A stretch of 64,000 nt of DNA from JACNKJ01 sp964344565. GTDB taxonomy: Bacteria; Krumholzibacteriota; Krumholzibacteriia; JACNKJ01. This document shows positions 16,980 through 25,985 of this stretch, one piece after another. The notes under the pieces are model-generated. The model was not told the origin of the DNA and made no database searches. It worked only from the letters and a program-made list of their open reading frames with translations. Position numbers and translations under genes: made by a program. Position 1 is the first letter of the stretch. Every line of letters begins with the position of its first letter. Location: assembly GCA_964344565.1 (NCBI GenBank), contig CAYFNT010000001.1:186001-250000 (forward strand), given 5' to 3'.

Positions 16980-18368
16980 ATGAGATCCCTACTCGAAGAC
17001 ATCGTCCGCACTCAGGCGGGCTGGGTGGAATTGCGCTACCACCGACGCAAACAGAACGATTTCACCGTTCAGAAGGGCCGCGTGGACGTGGCCAATGCGC
17101 AGACCATCGGCGGCGTGGGCGTCCGCGTGCTGGAGGACGGTTCCTTCGGCTTCGCGAGCTCCGTCGAGACGGATCGTGGTTCCATCGAGAAGGCCGTGGA
17201 GCGCGCCCGCGCCAACGCGCGGGAGGTGTCCAAGCTGCAGAGCAAGAAGGTGGGGGAACTCCCCGCCGTGGAATTCGCCAAGGGCGACTTCGTGCTCGAC
17301 GGCTACGAGGAACTCCAGGGCAAGTCGCTGGACGAGAAGCTCCAGACGGTCATCGATATGGAGAAGGAAACCGTGGGCAAAGCGGGAGCCATCCACACGG
17401 CTCTGTCCAGCTATCGCGAGATCTTCGAGGAGAAGGCCATCGTCACCAGTGACGGGGCCAGCGCCTCGCAGAAGCTGGTGCGCCCAGAACTGCGTCTTAA
17501 CGCCTTTGCGGAGAAGGACGGCGACCACAACGTGGGCAGAAACTCCCTGGGAGTCACCGGCGGATGGGCCTGCCTCTTCGATCATCCCACCGCCGAGGGC
17601 ATCGTCGAGAAAACGGCCCAACACGCGGTGGACCTGCTCGGCGCGCCCCACATGCCGGGCGGCCAGGCCACGGTGATCCTCGAACCCAGCCTGGTTGGGC
17701 TGCTGGCCCATGAGGCCATCGGCCACACCGTGGAGGCCGACTTCGTGCTGTCCGGATCGGTGGCCGCCGGCAAGATCGGCAAGCGCGTGGGCAGCGACCT
17801 GGTCACGCTCTGCGATTCCGGCCATTCCGAAATCGTTCCCAACGCGGGGGGCGAGATGCCCTTCGACGATGAGGGCGTGCCCGTGCAGGACACCGTCGTC
17901 ATCGAGAACGGCATCCTGAAGAGCTACCTGCACAATCGCGAGAGCGCGGCGGAGTTCGGCGTGGCGCCCACGGGCAACGCGCGGGCCTGGCTCTACAAGG
18001 ACGAGCCGCTCATCCGCATGCGCAACACCTACCTGAGGCCGGGCACGACGCCTCTGGAAGAGATGATCGCCAGCACGCCCGAGGGCTACCTCATCATCGG
18101 CGCGGGCAGCGGTCAGGCCGACGCCACCGGCGAGTTCATGTTCGGCAGCTACTATGCCGTGGAGATCAAGGATGGCAATCTCGGGCGCAAACTGAACGAG
18201 GCCACCATCAGCGGCGTGGCCTTCGACGTGCTGCAGACCGTGGACGCCATCAGCAGCGAATTCAAGTGGGATCTGGGATCCGGCTACTGCGGCAAGTGGC
18301 AGCCGGCCAAGGTGGATGCCGGCGGGCCCTATGTGCGCTGCCGTCTGACTCTGGGAGGTCGCCAGTGA
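16980..18368 (+). CDS. tldD: TldD family metalloprotease subunit
   Basis: The zinc-bearing subunit of the TldD-TldE heterodimeric protease, which degrades unfolded peptides and in other bacteria processes microcin B17 and the CcdA antitoxin. It has 462 residues, as usual for the family. The zinc motif HEAIGH begins at H244 (LLAHEAIGHTVEAD). The glycine-rich C-terminal region YLIIGAGSGQADATGEFMFG is also typical. AGGAGAG precedes the ATG. The stop overlaps the GTG start of tldE (GTGA), so the two subunits are translationally coupled. Confidence 0.93.
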   Translation: MRSLLEDIVRTQAGWVELRYHRRKQNDFTVQKGRVDVANAQTIGGVGVRVLEDGSFGFASSVETDRGSIEKAVERARANAREVSKLQSKKVGELPAVEFAKGDFVLDGYEELQGKSLDEKLQTVIDMEKETVGKAGAIHTALSSYREIFEEKAIVTSDGASASQKLVRPELRLNAFAEKDGDHNVGRNSLGVTGGWACLFDHPTAEGIVEKTAQHAVDLLGAPHMPGGQATVILEPSLVGLLAHEAIGHTVEADFVLSGSVAAGKIGKRVGSDLVTLCDSGHSEIVPNAGGEMPFDDEGVPVQDTVVIENGILKSYLHNRESAAEFGVAPTGNARAWLYKDEPLIRMRNTYLRPGTTPLEEMIASTPEGYLIIGAGSGQADATGEFMFGSYYAVEIKDGNLGRKLNEATISGVAFDVLQTVDAISSEFKWDLGSGYCGKWQPAKVDAGGPYVRCRLTLGGRQ

Positions 18369-19684
18369 GACTCGACGAACTGAAGAATCGCGCGGATGCT
18401 TTCCTGGACGAAGCCATGAAGCGGGGCGCCGACGAGGCCGAGGTGCGGGCGAGCCATCGGGTGGTGGATCGCATCGTCTTCGAGAAGAACGATTTCCAAC
18501 TGGCGTCCTCGAACACCACGCTCACCTTCGGCCTGGAGGTCCACAAGGATCAGCGCAAGGGTTCGGCGGTGACCAACGAGACCGCCGACGAGTCTCTGGG
18601 CGAGTCGGCCGACGCGGCCATGACCCTGGCGGGCTTCTCGCTGCCCGACGAATACCTCTGCTTCCCCGATCCGCAGAAGCACGAGGACTTGCCCGGCCGT
18701 TTCGACGACAAGCTCCAGGAGCTCTCGCCCGATCAGCTGCGCGGTTTCGCCGCCGACTACCTCGCCGCGGGACGCCACGACCAGGTCAGCATCGACGGCG
18801 CGGAACTGCAGGTAGTCCGCGAGCACGAGGCCATCGTGAACAGCAAGGGCCTGGCGGCCACCGATCGCGCCACCCAGCTCTCCTGGGTGCTCTCGGGCAT
18901 GGGCAAGACCGAAAAGGAAGTGACCAGCTTCGACTGGTACGGCGGAACGTCCTGGACCTGGGACGGCTCCAGCGAGCGCTCCCTGGCCGACGCCGGCCAT
19001 TTCCAGGAGAAGCTCCTTCGTTGCTTCGGCCCTCAGAAGGGCCAGAGCTACGAGGGCATGGTGCTGCTGTCGCCGGCCGTACTTTCGGAGTTGATCTTCA
19101 ATCCCATGCAGTTCCACATCAGCGGCCGTCAGATCATGGACGGCAAGAGCCGCTGGGAGAGCGAGCTCGGCAAGCAGGTGGCCAGCGACTGCTTCACCCT
19201 CGAGGACGATCCCTTCGATCTCGATCTGCAGTCGGCAAGTCCCTACGACGCCGAGGGCGTGGCCAAGCGACGCACTCCCATCATCGAGAAGGGCGTGCTG
19301 AAGACGCACATGGACAGCACCTACACGGCCAAACGTCGCGGCACCACCAGCACCGGGCACGCCGGCGGCCTTCACGGCATCAGCGTGGCGCCGGGCACGG
19401 ACTCGGTGAACGACCTCATCGCCCGTGCCGACAAGCTCGTGGTGGTCGAGCGCTTCAGCGGCAACCTGAATCCCGTGACCGGCGATTTCTCCGGCGTGGC
19501 CAAGGGCAGTCATTGGTACGAGAAGGGCGAGTACAAGCATCCGCTCATCGAGACCATGATCGCCGGCAATTTCTTCGACATGATGAAGAAGATCGTCGCC
19601 CTGTCCGATCGCGCCGATCACTATATGAACGAGTACAAGTCGCCCTGGGTGCTTGTGGATGGAGTGAGCGTCACCGCGGGCTAG
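18365..19684 (+). CDS. tldE: TldE/PmbA family protease subunit
   Basis: A 439-residue partner of TldD. It shares the fold but lacks an HExxxH motif, as expected for the non-catalytic subunit. Family features include the RASHRVVDRIVFEKNDFQ region near the N-terminus and the C-terminal GDFSGVAKGSHWYEKGEY segment, where PmbA proteins have the G-x-x-S-G-V-A pattern. I set the start at the GTG overlapping the tldD stop, because GGGAGG lies just upstream and it removes an unrelated N-terminal extension. The two subunits make a cytoplasmic cage-like peptidase. Confidence 0.92.
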   Translation: MRLDELKNRADAFLDEAMKRGADEAEVRASHRVVDRIVFEKNDFQLASSNTTLTFGLEVHKDQRKGSAVTNETADESLGESADAAMTLAGFSLPDEYLCFPDPQKHEDLPGRFDDKLQELSPDQLRGFAADYLAAGRHDQVSIDGAELQVVREHEAIVNSKGLAATDRATQLSWVLSGMGKTEKEVTSFDWYGGTSWTWDGSSERSLADAGHFQEKLLRCFGPQKGQSYEGMVLLSPAVLSELIFNPMQFHISGRQIMDGKSRWESELGKQVASDCFTLEDDPFDLDLQSASPYDAEGVAKRRTPIIEKGVLKTHMDSTYTAKRRGTTSTGHAGGLHGISVAPGTDSVNDLIARADKLVVVERFSGNLNPVTGDFSGVAKGSHWYEKGEYKHPLIETMIAGNFFDMMKKIVALSDRADHYMNEYKSPWVLVDGVSVTAG

Positions 19685-19700
19685 AAGAAGGGAGAGGGAC

Positions 19701-20147
19701 GTGAAGTGGATGACGATGATGCTGGCGATCGCTGTGCTGACGACCGCCTGCGGTTCCCAGGGGCCAGCGAAACCGGTGACCCTCGAGTTCCGCCTGGCGC
19801 AGAGCGAAGAGGCTCCGGGCTTCGAGGAATTGCGCGTCCTGGCCAGCGGCCAGGCGATCTATCTCGCCGAGGAGGTCGCCATGGACGGCAGTCATATCCT
19901 CACCGCCGAGGCCAAGAAGGGCGTGTCGGGCTTCGACGTGCTCCTGAGCTTCGATGAGCGGGGCACCGAACTGTTCGGACGACTGACGAGCAACAACGTG
20001 GGCATGAAGATGGCCATCCTCGTGGACGGCCAGCTGGTGGCGGCGCCCCGCATCGCGGCGCCCATCACCCAGGGCCTGGCGATGATCAACGGGGACTTCA
20101 GCGAGAGTGATGCCCGGCGCATCGCCGAGGGACTGCTTCTGCAGTAG
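19701..20147 (+). CDS. Lipoprotein with SecD P1-head-like domain
   Basis: A 148-residue predicted lipoprotein (lipobox LTTAC, acylated Cys17). The mature domain resembles the periplasmic P1 head of the SecD/SecDF translocase: LLSFDERGTELFGRLTSNNV, then MAILVDGQLVAAPRI, then INGDFSESDARRIAEGL, the order seen in SecD. The rest of SecD (twelve-helix RND body) is absent, so it is a free-standing domain. It lies 16 bp after tldE on the same strand and is probably co-transcribed. Its function is unknown; a role in exported-protein handling is speculative. Confidence 0.75.
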   Translation: MKWMTMMLAIAVLTTACGSQGPAKPVTLEFRLAQSEEAPGFEELRVLASGQAIYLAEEVAMDGSHILTAEAKKGVSGFDVLLSFDERGTELFGRLTSNNVGMKMAILVDGQLVAAPRIAAPITQGLAMINGDFSESDARRIAEGLLLQ

Positions 20148-20159
20148 GAGGCTTGGGCG

Positions 20160-21056
20160 ATGATTGGAGAACCGACCATGATGAAGCGTACCGGCTTCGC
20201 CTTTCATCTGCTTACCCTGATCCTGCTGCTCGCCGGCGGGGCCTCGGCTCAACTCGAGACCCCCGAGGGCATGGTGCTCGTGCCGGGCGCGCGCTTCGCC
20301 ATGGGCGTCTCGCAGCTGGAGCTGGAGGATCTCGCCCGGCTCGGCGAAGACGTGCCCCACATGGATAACAACTATCGTTTCTGGTTCTCCAAGGAGATGC
20401 CCATCCATGAGGCTCGCGTGGAATCTTTCTTCATGGACGCCAAGGAAGTGACCAACGCCCGCTTCGCCGCCTTCGTGGATTCCGCGGGCTACGATGCCCA
20501 GGGCGATTGGCGCAAGCATGCCGGGGAAGGGCGCGAGGAACATCCCGTGGTGAACGTGACCTGGGCCGACGCGAAGGCCTTCGCCGAATGGTCCGGCGGA
20601 CGCCTGCCCACCGAAGCGGAGTGGGAGTGGGCGTCCCGGGGCGGCGGCGAGAGCCGCTGGTTTCCCTGGGGGGACAAGTCCGACAAGTACATGCGCGCCA
20701 ATTACGGCCACGACCGCAGCTTCTGGAGCGGCGTGAAGAGCCTGCTCGGCTTTCAGCGCATCCAGACCGAGGCCGCGGGCGGCTACGAAGCCAACGGCTA
20801 CGGACTCCACGACATGCAGGGCAACGTGGCCGAATGGTGTCAGGACGACCTGCTTCCCTATGACGGCAGGGGCGAGGGGGTCTATCCCTTCTCCGAGGAG
20901 GGCTACTTCGACCGGCCCCAGAAGGTCTGCCGGGGCGGCTCCTGGAATTCACCGAATCCCGTCTATGTGCGAGGCAACAGCCGCTCGGGGCGCCAGCCCG
21001 ATGGGGACTACTGGAGCGTGGGTTTCCGTTGCGTACGGACGTTAAGTTCACCCTAG
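20160..21056 (+). CDS. SUMF1/FGE-fold exported protein
   Basis: A 298-residue secreted protein with a signal peptide ending near GGASA and a formylglycine-generating-enzyme-sulfatase (SUMF1) domain. The fold landmarks are PEGMVLVPGARFAMGV, MDAKEVTNARFAAFV, HPVVNVTWADAKAFAEW, GRLPTEAEWEWASRGG, LHDMQGNVAEWCQDD and the C-terminal CRGGSWNSP with VGFRCVR. The two catalytic cysteines of true FGE (C-x4-C after the GGS motif) are missing, so sulfatase activation is unlikely. Other members bind ligands or make modifications by other means. AGGAGG lies 8 bases before this ATG. An in-frame ATG at 20178 is an alternative start. Confidence 0.87.
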   Translation: MIGEPTMMKRTGFAFHLLTLILLLAGGASAQLETPEGMVLVPGARFAMGVSQLELEDLARLGEDVPHMDNNYRFWFSKEMPIHEARVESFFMDAKEVTNARFAAFVDSAGYDAQGDWRKHAGEGREEHPVVNVTWADAKAFAEWSGGRLPTEAEWEWASRGGGESRWFPWGDKSDKYMRANYGHDRSFWSGVKSLLGFQRIQTEAAGGYEANGYGLHDMQGNVAEWCQDDLLPYDGRGEGVYPFSEEGYFDRPQKVCRGGSWNSPNPVYVRGNSRSGRQPDGDYWSVGFRCVRTLSSP

Positions 21057-21082
21057 CGCTCGGATCGTGATAAAGTACGATG

Positions 21083-21110
21083 TTGACAATATGGGCTAAT
21101 TCTCTATATT
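21083..21110 (+). promoter_or_regulatory. Strong promoter for satD-DUF3307
   Basis: A perfect -35 TTGACA (21083-21088) and TATATT (21105-21110) are separated by 16 nt, in an AT-rich leader 37 bp before the ATG. This is the closest match to the sigma70 consensus noticed in the window. Confidence 0.75.
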
Positions 21111-21146
21111 AGGCGAATCATCCTATTTTTCCTAAGTGAGAAGGGA

Positions 21147-21794
21147 ATGAAGTATCTAGCCGTTATCGGCGACATCGTTGATTCGAAGAGAATTGTCAAC
21201 CGCGCTGAAGTGCAGCGTGAGCTTGAGGTCGCTCTAAAGACCATTAACGAGGAGTACTCCCGGTACATCGCATCGGATTTCCTGATCACTCTGGGTGACG
21301 AATTCCAGGGACTTCTTTCCTGTCCGGAGAAAGCGCTTTCAATCGTGAACGACCTGGAAGGAAAGGTCGAGGATGTGGCCTTTCGATACGGACTGGGATG
21401 GGGCGAACTGGCCACGTCCCTCAAACCGACGAGTCTTGGCATGGATGGCCCCTGTTTTCACATGGCTCGACGTACGATCATCCGGGCCAAGGAGGAATCC
21501 CGTTGGATCTCCGTTGAGGGATTCGGGGAAGAACTCGATGTCGCCCTCAATGGAGTTTTCAGGCTGATTCGGAGCGTTTCGGGACGGTGGAAACCCGCGC
21601 AGAGCGAGACGGTCAGATTGATGCGCGAGACTGGCCTCCAGAAGGAAGTCGCAAGGCTACGCGGTGTTTCAACTTCCGTCGTGAGCGAGACCCTTAAGGC
21701 GGCCCATTTCAAGAGCGTGTCGGAGGCGGAGGGGTCTGTCGCGATCCTGCTGCGCAGGTTTACAGAAGATGTACTTGAAGACGGACGAAGGTAG
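21147..21794 (+). CDS. SatD family protein
   Basis: A 215-residue cytoplasmic protein of the SatD family, named after the sat locus of Streptococcus mutans and of unknown biochemical role. The start MKYLAVIGDIVDSKRI and the middle ITLGDEFQGLL are the family hallmarks. The C-terminal third contains a helix-turn-helix-like segment (QKEVARLRGVSTSVVSETLK), so DNA binding is possible. GAAGGGA precedes the ATG. It is followed 9 bp later by a DUF3307 membrane protein, a pairing I recall from other genomes. The pair has visibly lower GC and more A/T-ending codons than its neighbours, suggesting acquisition by transfer. Confidence 0.8.
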   Translation: MKYLAVIGDIVDSKRIVNRAEVQRELEVALKTINEEYSRYIASDFLITLGDEFQGLLSCPEKALSIVNDLEGKVEDVAFRYGLGWGELATSLKPTSLGMDGPCFHMARRTIIRAKEESRWISVEGFGEELDVALNGVFRLIRSVSGRWKPAQSETVRLMRETGLQKEVARLRGVSTSVVSETLKAAHFKSVSEAEGSVAILLRRFTEDVLEDGRR

Positions 21795-21803
21795 GAGCGT
21801 AAC

Positions 21804-22574
21804 GTGGGTGTCGAACTCCTCAACGACTCGATCCAGTACCAGTTTCTTGCGTTACTTGTATCCGGCCACATCGTTTCGGATTTTGCTGTCCAGACCCGAT
21901 ATGTCGCTCTGAACAAAGGGAGTAGCACGCGCGTTTTACTGTGGCACGGTATTATGACTTTCATCGTTCAATGCCTGTTTCTGTTTCCTTTCTGGCACGG
22001 GAAGCTGTTTATCTACATAGGTTTTCTAGCAGTTGTTCACACGGGTATTGATTTCGGGAAACGGTGGATCCAGGAACTCGATGCGAACAACTTGAGGGTG
22101 TTCTTCGTTGATCAGGGTATCCATGCCCTGAGTTTGATCGTTCTTTGGCAGTTCATCCGAAATCCGGTATCTAGGGTGGATGCCAGATTCCTCGATCCAG
22201 GAACATTGAGCGCTTTCGTCGGGTACTCCGTCCTCCTTGCCGGCTTCGTATTCAATGCCAAGGGTGGAAATGCGATCGTGCAGGGAGTCTTGCAGCGGTT
22301 TCCCAGCCTAGTGCCCGAGGAGTCGATGGATCACGAACAGTTTCGGATGGGGCGAATGATGGGAACCCTAGAGCGGTATCTGCTTCTGGCGCTTATCTTG
22401 GTCAATCAGTGGATCGCCCTCGCTCTTGTGGTCGGGATTCGTTCTATGGGCGCGATCAGGAACCTCGAATGGCAGACCGCTGGTTACTATCGTCTGGGGA
22501 TGTTGGCCAGCTGGCTCGTTGCAGTGATTTCGGGCATCGTGATCTCGGCCTTGGTTTCACTCCAATTCAACTGA
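21804..22574 (+). CDS. DUF3307 family membrane protein
   Basis: A 256-residue integral membrane protein with about six to seven predicted membrane helices. The DUF3307 signature is near the N-terminus: LLVSGHIVSDFAVQTRYVA, with the conserved His, Asp and Gln on the first helix, followed by LLWHGIMTF. The start is GTG with AGGAG seven bases upstream. It is coupled to satD and presumably forms a functional unit with it. No biochemical function is known to me. The next gene, a DEAD-box helicase, starts 8 bp later and may be read from the same message, although its base composition is quite different. Confidence 0.8.
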   Translation: MGVELLNDSIQYQFLALLVSGHIVSDFAVQTRYVALNKGSSTRVLLWHGIMTFIVQCLFLFPFWHGKLFIYIGFLAVVHTGIDFGKRWIQELDANNLRVFFVDQGIHALSLIVLWQFIRNPVSRVDARFLDPGTLSAFVGYSVLLAGFVFNAKGGNAIVQGVLQRFPSLVPEESMDHEQFRMGRMMGTLERYLLLALILVNQWIALALVVGIRSMGAIRNLEWQTAGYYRLGMLASWLVAVISGIVISALVSLQFN

Positions 22575-22582
22575 AGGCAGTA

Positions 22583-23782
22583 ATGAACTTCAAGGAATTC
22601 GGTCTACACAACAAGGTCCTCGCCGGCGTCAAGGCCATGGGATTCGGCTCGCCCACGCCCATTCAGGAGAAGTCCATCGAACCGGTGATGGCGGGCCACG
22701 ACCTGCTCGGCCTCGCGGCCACGGGCACGGGCAAGACCGCGGCCTTCGTGCTGCCCATGCTTCATCGCTTCACGGTGGAGAAGGGTTCGGGCATGCGCGG
22801 ACTCATCATCGCGCCCACGCGGGAACTGGCCGAGCAGATCTACCAGTCCATCGAGGACCTCGGGCGCAAGTGCAAGGTGCGGAGCGTCACCGTCTACGGC
22901 GGCACCAAGTACAAGCCGCAGATCCGCGCCTTCGAGAAGGGCGTGGACATCATCGTGGCCACGCCGGGACGCCTGCTCGATCATCTCGATCGGGGGAACA
23001 TCGACCCGTCCACTCTCGAGATTCTCGTGCTGGATGAGGCCGACCGCATGTTCGACATGGGCTTCCTGCCGGACATCCGCAAGATCCTCAAGCAATTGCC
23101 GCGGAAGCGGCAGACCCTGCTCTTCTCGGCCACCATGCCCTCGACCATCCGGCGCCTGGCCGAGGAGATTCTCCACGAGCCGGTGAACGTGGAGATCGCC
23201 CATTCCAAGCCCGTGGACACGGTGGCCCACGCGCTATTCCCCGTGAATCCCATGTACAAGACCGAGCTGCTGCTCGAGCTTTTGACGCGCACCAGCACCG
23301 AGTCGGTGCTCGTCTTCACGCGCACCAAGGCGGGGGCCGAGCTGCTCAGCCGCGAGATGAAGAAGGCGGGGCTCGAGGTCAACACCCTGCAGGGCGACAT
23401 GCCCCAGGCCAAGCGCAAGAAGGCCTTGGAAGGATTCCGCAAGGGCAAGGTGCCGATCCTCGTGGCCACGGACATCGCGGCGCGGGGCCTGGACATCAGC
23501 CAGGTGAGCCATGTGATCAACTACGACATGCCGCCCACGGTGGACGACTACACCCACCGCATCGGTCGCACCGGCCGCGCGGCGAAGACCGGCGACGCCT
23601 TCACGCTGGTCACCCATGAGGACCTTCTCATGGTGAAGAGCATCGAGAAGGTGCTCGGCGAGCAGGTGGAAGTGCGACTGCTCGAGGACTTTCCCTATCC
23701 GCCGCCTCCCTGGGCATCCCTCGGGCGCGGCGTTTCGCGACCGAGCGGTCGGGCGCGCCGTCCGGGTCGTCGACGTCTTTAG
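22583..23782 (+). CDS. DEAD-box RNA helicase (RhlE-like)
   Basis: A 399-residue ATP-dependent RNA helicase. Motifs in order: Q-motif (FGSPTPIQEK), Walker A ATGTGKT at 46-52, PTRELA, TPGRLLD, Walker B DEAD at 151-154, SAT, then the second RecA domain with ATDIAARGLD and HRIGRTGRA. The C-terminal tail is short and basic (RARRPGRRRL), like compact RhlE-type proteins. I chose the ATG at 22583, whose product begins MNFKEFGL and aligns with family N-termini, over upstream in-frame starts lying inside the previous gene. Likely roles are RNA structure remodelling and ribosome assembly. Confidence 0.93.
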   Translation: MNFKEFGLHNKVLAGVKAMGFGSPTPIQEKSIEPVMAGHDLLGLAATGTGKTAAFVLPMLHRFTVEKGSGMRGLIIAPTRELAEQIYQSIEDLGRKCKVRSVTVYGGTKYKPQIRAFEKGVDIIVATPGRLLDHLDRGNIDPSTLEILVLDEADRMFDMGFLPDIRKILKQLPRKRQTLLFSATMPSTIRRLAEEILHEPVNVEIAHSKPVDTVAHALFPVNPMYKTELLLELLTRTSTESVLVFTRTKAGAELLSREMKKAGLEVNTLQGDMPQAKRKKALEGFRKGKVPILVATDIAARGLDISQVSHVINYDMPPTVDDYTHRIGRTGRAAKTGDAFTLVTHEDLLMVKSIEKVLGEQVEVRLLEDFPYPPPPWASLGRGVSRPSGRARRPGRRRL

Positions 23783-23893
23783 CTCCGATAGTACTTGACA
23801 GCTTTTCGCTACTGGTCGAGCCTGAATCAGCCTCCGTGCAGAGAGACGTCTTTGGAGGCACTCCGCAGTACCCACACGCTGTACCCCACTCAG

Positions 23894-23923
23894 CCCCCGG
23901 GTGTGATTCCGCTCGGGGGTTTT
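23894..23923 (+). terminator. Terminator after the helicase gene
   Basis: CCCCCG (23894-23899) pairs with CGGGGG (23914-23919), followed by TTTT and further pyrimidines. It is about 110 bp downstream of the helicase stop. The stretch between them shows no gene. Confidence 0.7.
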
Positions 23924-23987
23924 CTCTGGATATCTCCTGATCAAGGCACTAGACTCAGTCGCAATTGGGCTATTGCGTGGAGGTGGT

Positions 23988-25808
23988 ATGAATATCAGGA
24001 GTGTTACGAGCGTTTTATTCGCAATCCTGTCCGCGTTCCTGCTCGGATGCGGTGAGGGCGATGGCCCCGCGGGGCCCGATATTCCCGAGGAGAGCACATC
24101 ACCCGGTGTGACCTGGATCCATCCGAGGCCGATTGGAGATGATATCGCTTTCATCTGGGGCGAAGCCGAAGCCCCCAGCCTCCGTTGGGTTTGGGGCGTG
24201 GGAGCCCAGTCCTGGACCGGCGACGAGTGGAACTCTCGCGAAGATCTGCCGGCCTCCCCTCCCCAATGCATCAATGCAGCGGACGATATCTGGTTCATCG
24301 ACTCCGAAGGCGGGCCCGTATGGCACTATGACGGGAACGAGCTGGAATACTTCAGTCCCTATGGAAGGAGTCGCGGCGACTCGGCGACTCCACCCATGAT
24401 TCGGGCCGCCTGGGGACAGGGTGGTGATTGCGTGTTCATCGCCATCGACTACGACATCTACGAGTTCGACGGGCAGGAGTGGAGCAGCAACAGGGTCAAT
24501 CAGGTAAGGGATCTCTGGGGAACTAGCCGGGAAAACGTATACGCCGTGTATGGCCCGCTCATCCATCACTATGATGGCGAGACCTGGGTGATCATGCACG
24601 AGGAAAGCGGATGCTCCTTCTCCGAACTTCACGGCGTCTCTTCGGATGAAATCTATGCCCTCGATTCCGACGGCAAGGTCGCTCACTTCGACGGTGCCGC
24701 ATGGAACCTCATGCCCGAGATCCCCTTCGGAGGAGACACCTATTGGGATATATGGGCGAACTCTCCGGAGGACATATTGGTCTTCGAATCGCGTGGAGCC
24801 ATCGCCCACTGGGATGGTTCCAGCTGGACTGGAATCGATCGAAACACCGCCTTCAATCCAGACCTCCACAGCTGCTGGGGCGATCGAGAAGGCAACTACT
24901 GGCTGGTAGGGGACTACGGTGCAACCTACGGTTTCGACGGTTCGACGCTGGAAAGCGAATCGGAGATTTCGATCCTGCCGGAGGAAGGGCACTTCTATCT
25001 GCCTGGGCTCTCCCATGTCGTCGCCCGATCTCCCGAGGACATCTTCGTGCTGCCCAGTGCCGGCTACGGTGGAAGTGGCACATCGGTGTTGCACTTCGAC
25101 GGGCAAGCCTGGGAGCCCGAGATTCTTGGCGTGCACGGCGCGGAGATCATGAGTCTGACGGCGGTGGACAATCGAATCTTCGCGGTCGGGGGTGGGGGCT
25201 TGCTGCTGGAGCGTGTCGATGGGCAGTGGTGGGAGCTGCAGACGAGTACCTATGCCGACATCCACTGCATCTGGGGACGAGGAGATGGCGCCTTGTTTCT
25301 GGGCGGTGAAAACGGCCTCGTATCGGTCTTCGACGGTGAACAGTGGCGACATGATCAGATCGATGCGGACAATGGTGTGTCGGGCATCGGAGGTGTTGAG
25401 GGCGGCGAGGTGTACGCCCTGGCGAGCAATCGAGGGATCTACCGATACGATGGTCAGGATTGGGATCTGCACCTTGAGTTCGCGCCCTATACCTATTCTC
25501 ACTCCCTTTGGGAATCCGGCGGCCAAGTCTTCTTCGTCCTTGAGGACATCCTGTATCGCAACAGCGGTTCGGGATGGGAAACCCTCGGCGAGGTCCCCGC
25601 ATCGATCGCCGGCATGGAATTCCTCCCCGGCCTCGGGCATGTCGCTATCGGCAGTACCGGTTCGATCTATCGATTCGATGGACAGCAATGGCTCTTGGAG
25701 CCGTTTGAGACTCGGAGAAATCTGAATGACATCTCGGTCATGTCCGATGGCCGGGCCATCATCGTCGGTGCAGAGGGAACCGTCCTTCTCTACGATCCGG
25801 AGCGATAG
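23988..25808 (+). CDS. Large lipoprotein with propeller-like repeats
   Basis: A 606-residue predicted lipoprotein with signal peptide and lipobox AFLLGC. The body is made of repeated ~45-residue units centred on motifs such as HYDGETW, HFDGAAWN, HWDGSSW, HFDGQAWE and YDGQDWD. These alternate with phrases like SSDEIYAL and SPEDIFVL, a pattern expected of a beta-propeller. No catalytic motif is seen and, unlike the other large secreted proteins here, it has no C-terminal sorting domain. The ATG at 23988 follows GGAGGT at the right distance. Decayed sorting-domain sequence lies immediately downstream, so an ancestor may have carried such a tail. Confidence 0.78.
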   Translation: MNIRSVTSVLFAILSAFLLGCGEGDGPAGPDIPEESTSPGVTWIHPRPIGDDIAFIWGEAEAPSLRWVWGVGAQSWTGDEWNSREDLPASPPQCINAADDIWFIDSEGGPVWHYDGNELEYFSPYGRSRGDSATPPMIRAAWGQGGDCVFIAIDYDIYEFDGQEWSSNRVNQVRDLWGTSRENVYAVYGPLIHHYDGETWVIMHEESGCSFSELHGVSSDEIYALDSDGKVAHFDGAAWNLMPEIPFGGDTYWDIWANSPEDILVFESRGAIAHWDGSSWTGIDRNTAFNPDLHSCWGDREGNYWLVGDYGATYGFDGSTLESESEISILPEEGHFYLPGLSHVVARSPEDIFVLPSAGYGGSGTSVLHFDGQAWEPEILGVHGAEIMSLTAVDNRIFAVGGGGLLLERVDGQWWELQTSTYADIHCIWGRGDGALFLGGENGLVSVFDGEQWRHDQIDADNGVSGIGGVEGGEVYALASNRGIYRYDGQDWDLHLEFAPYTYSHSLWESGGQVFFVLEDILYRNSGSGWETLGEVPASIAGMEFLPGLGHVAIGSTGSIYRFDGQQWLLEPFETRRNLNDISVMSDGRAIIVGAEGTVLLYDPER

Positions 25809-25811
25809 CTC

Positions 25812-25983
25812 CACAAGCGAATCGCTGCCGTACCGAACGATGCGGTGGTCGCTCGTTTGGAGCGGCTCGTCCACCAGGGTGCGAACAAGGCGGCCACGGA
25901 TGTCGTGGGCCCTCACCATCGCGTGACCTTCGCCTTTCATCCTGCAATGCGCTCTCGGTATTCGGGTTGAAGGGGTTGGGCAC
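25812..25983 (-). pseudogene. Decayed FlgD-like sorting domain fragment (minus strand)
   Basis: On the minus strand one frame reads VPNPFNPNTESALQ. A neighbouring frame continues GEGHAMVRAHDIRGRLVRTL and then SDHRIVRYGSDS, the exact order of a sorting domain (PNPFNP motif, then DIxGRLVRTL, then HxxxWDGxD). A frameshift separates the halves and no upstream gene body exists, so this is a relic. Confidence 0.65.
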
Positions 25984-25985
25984 GG

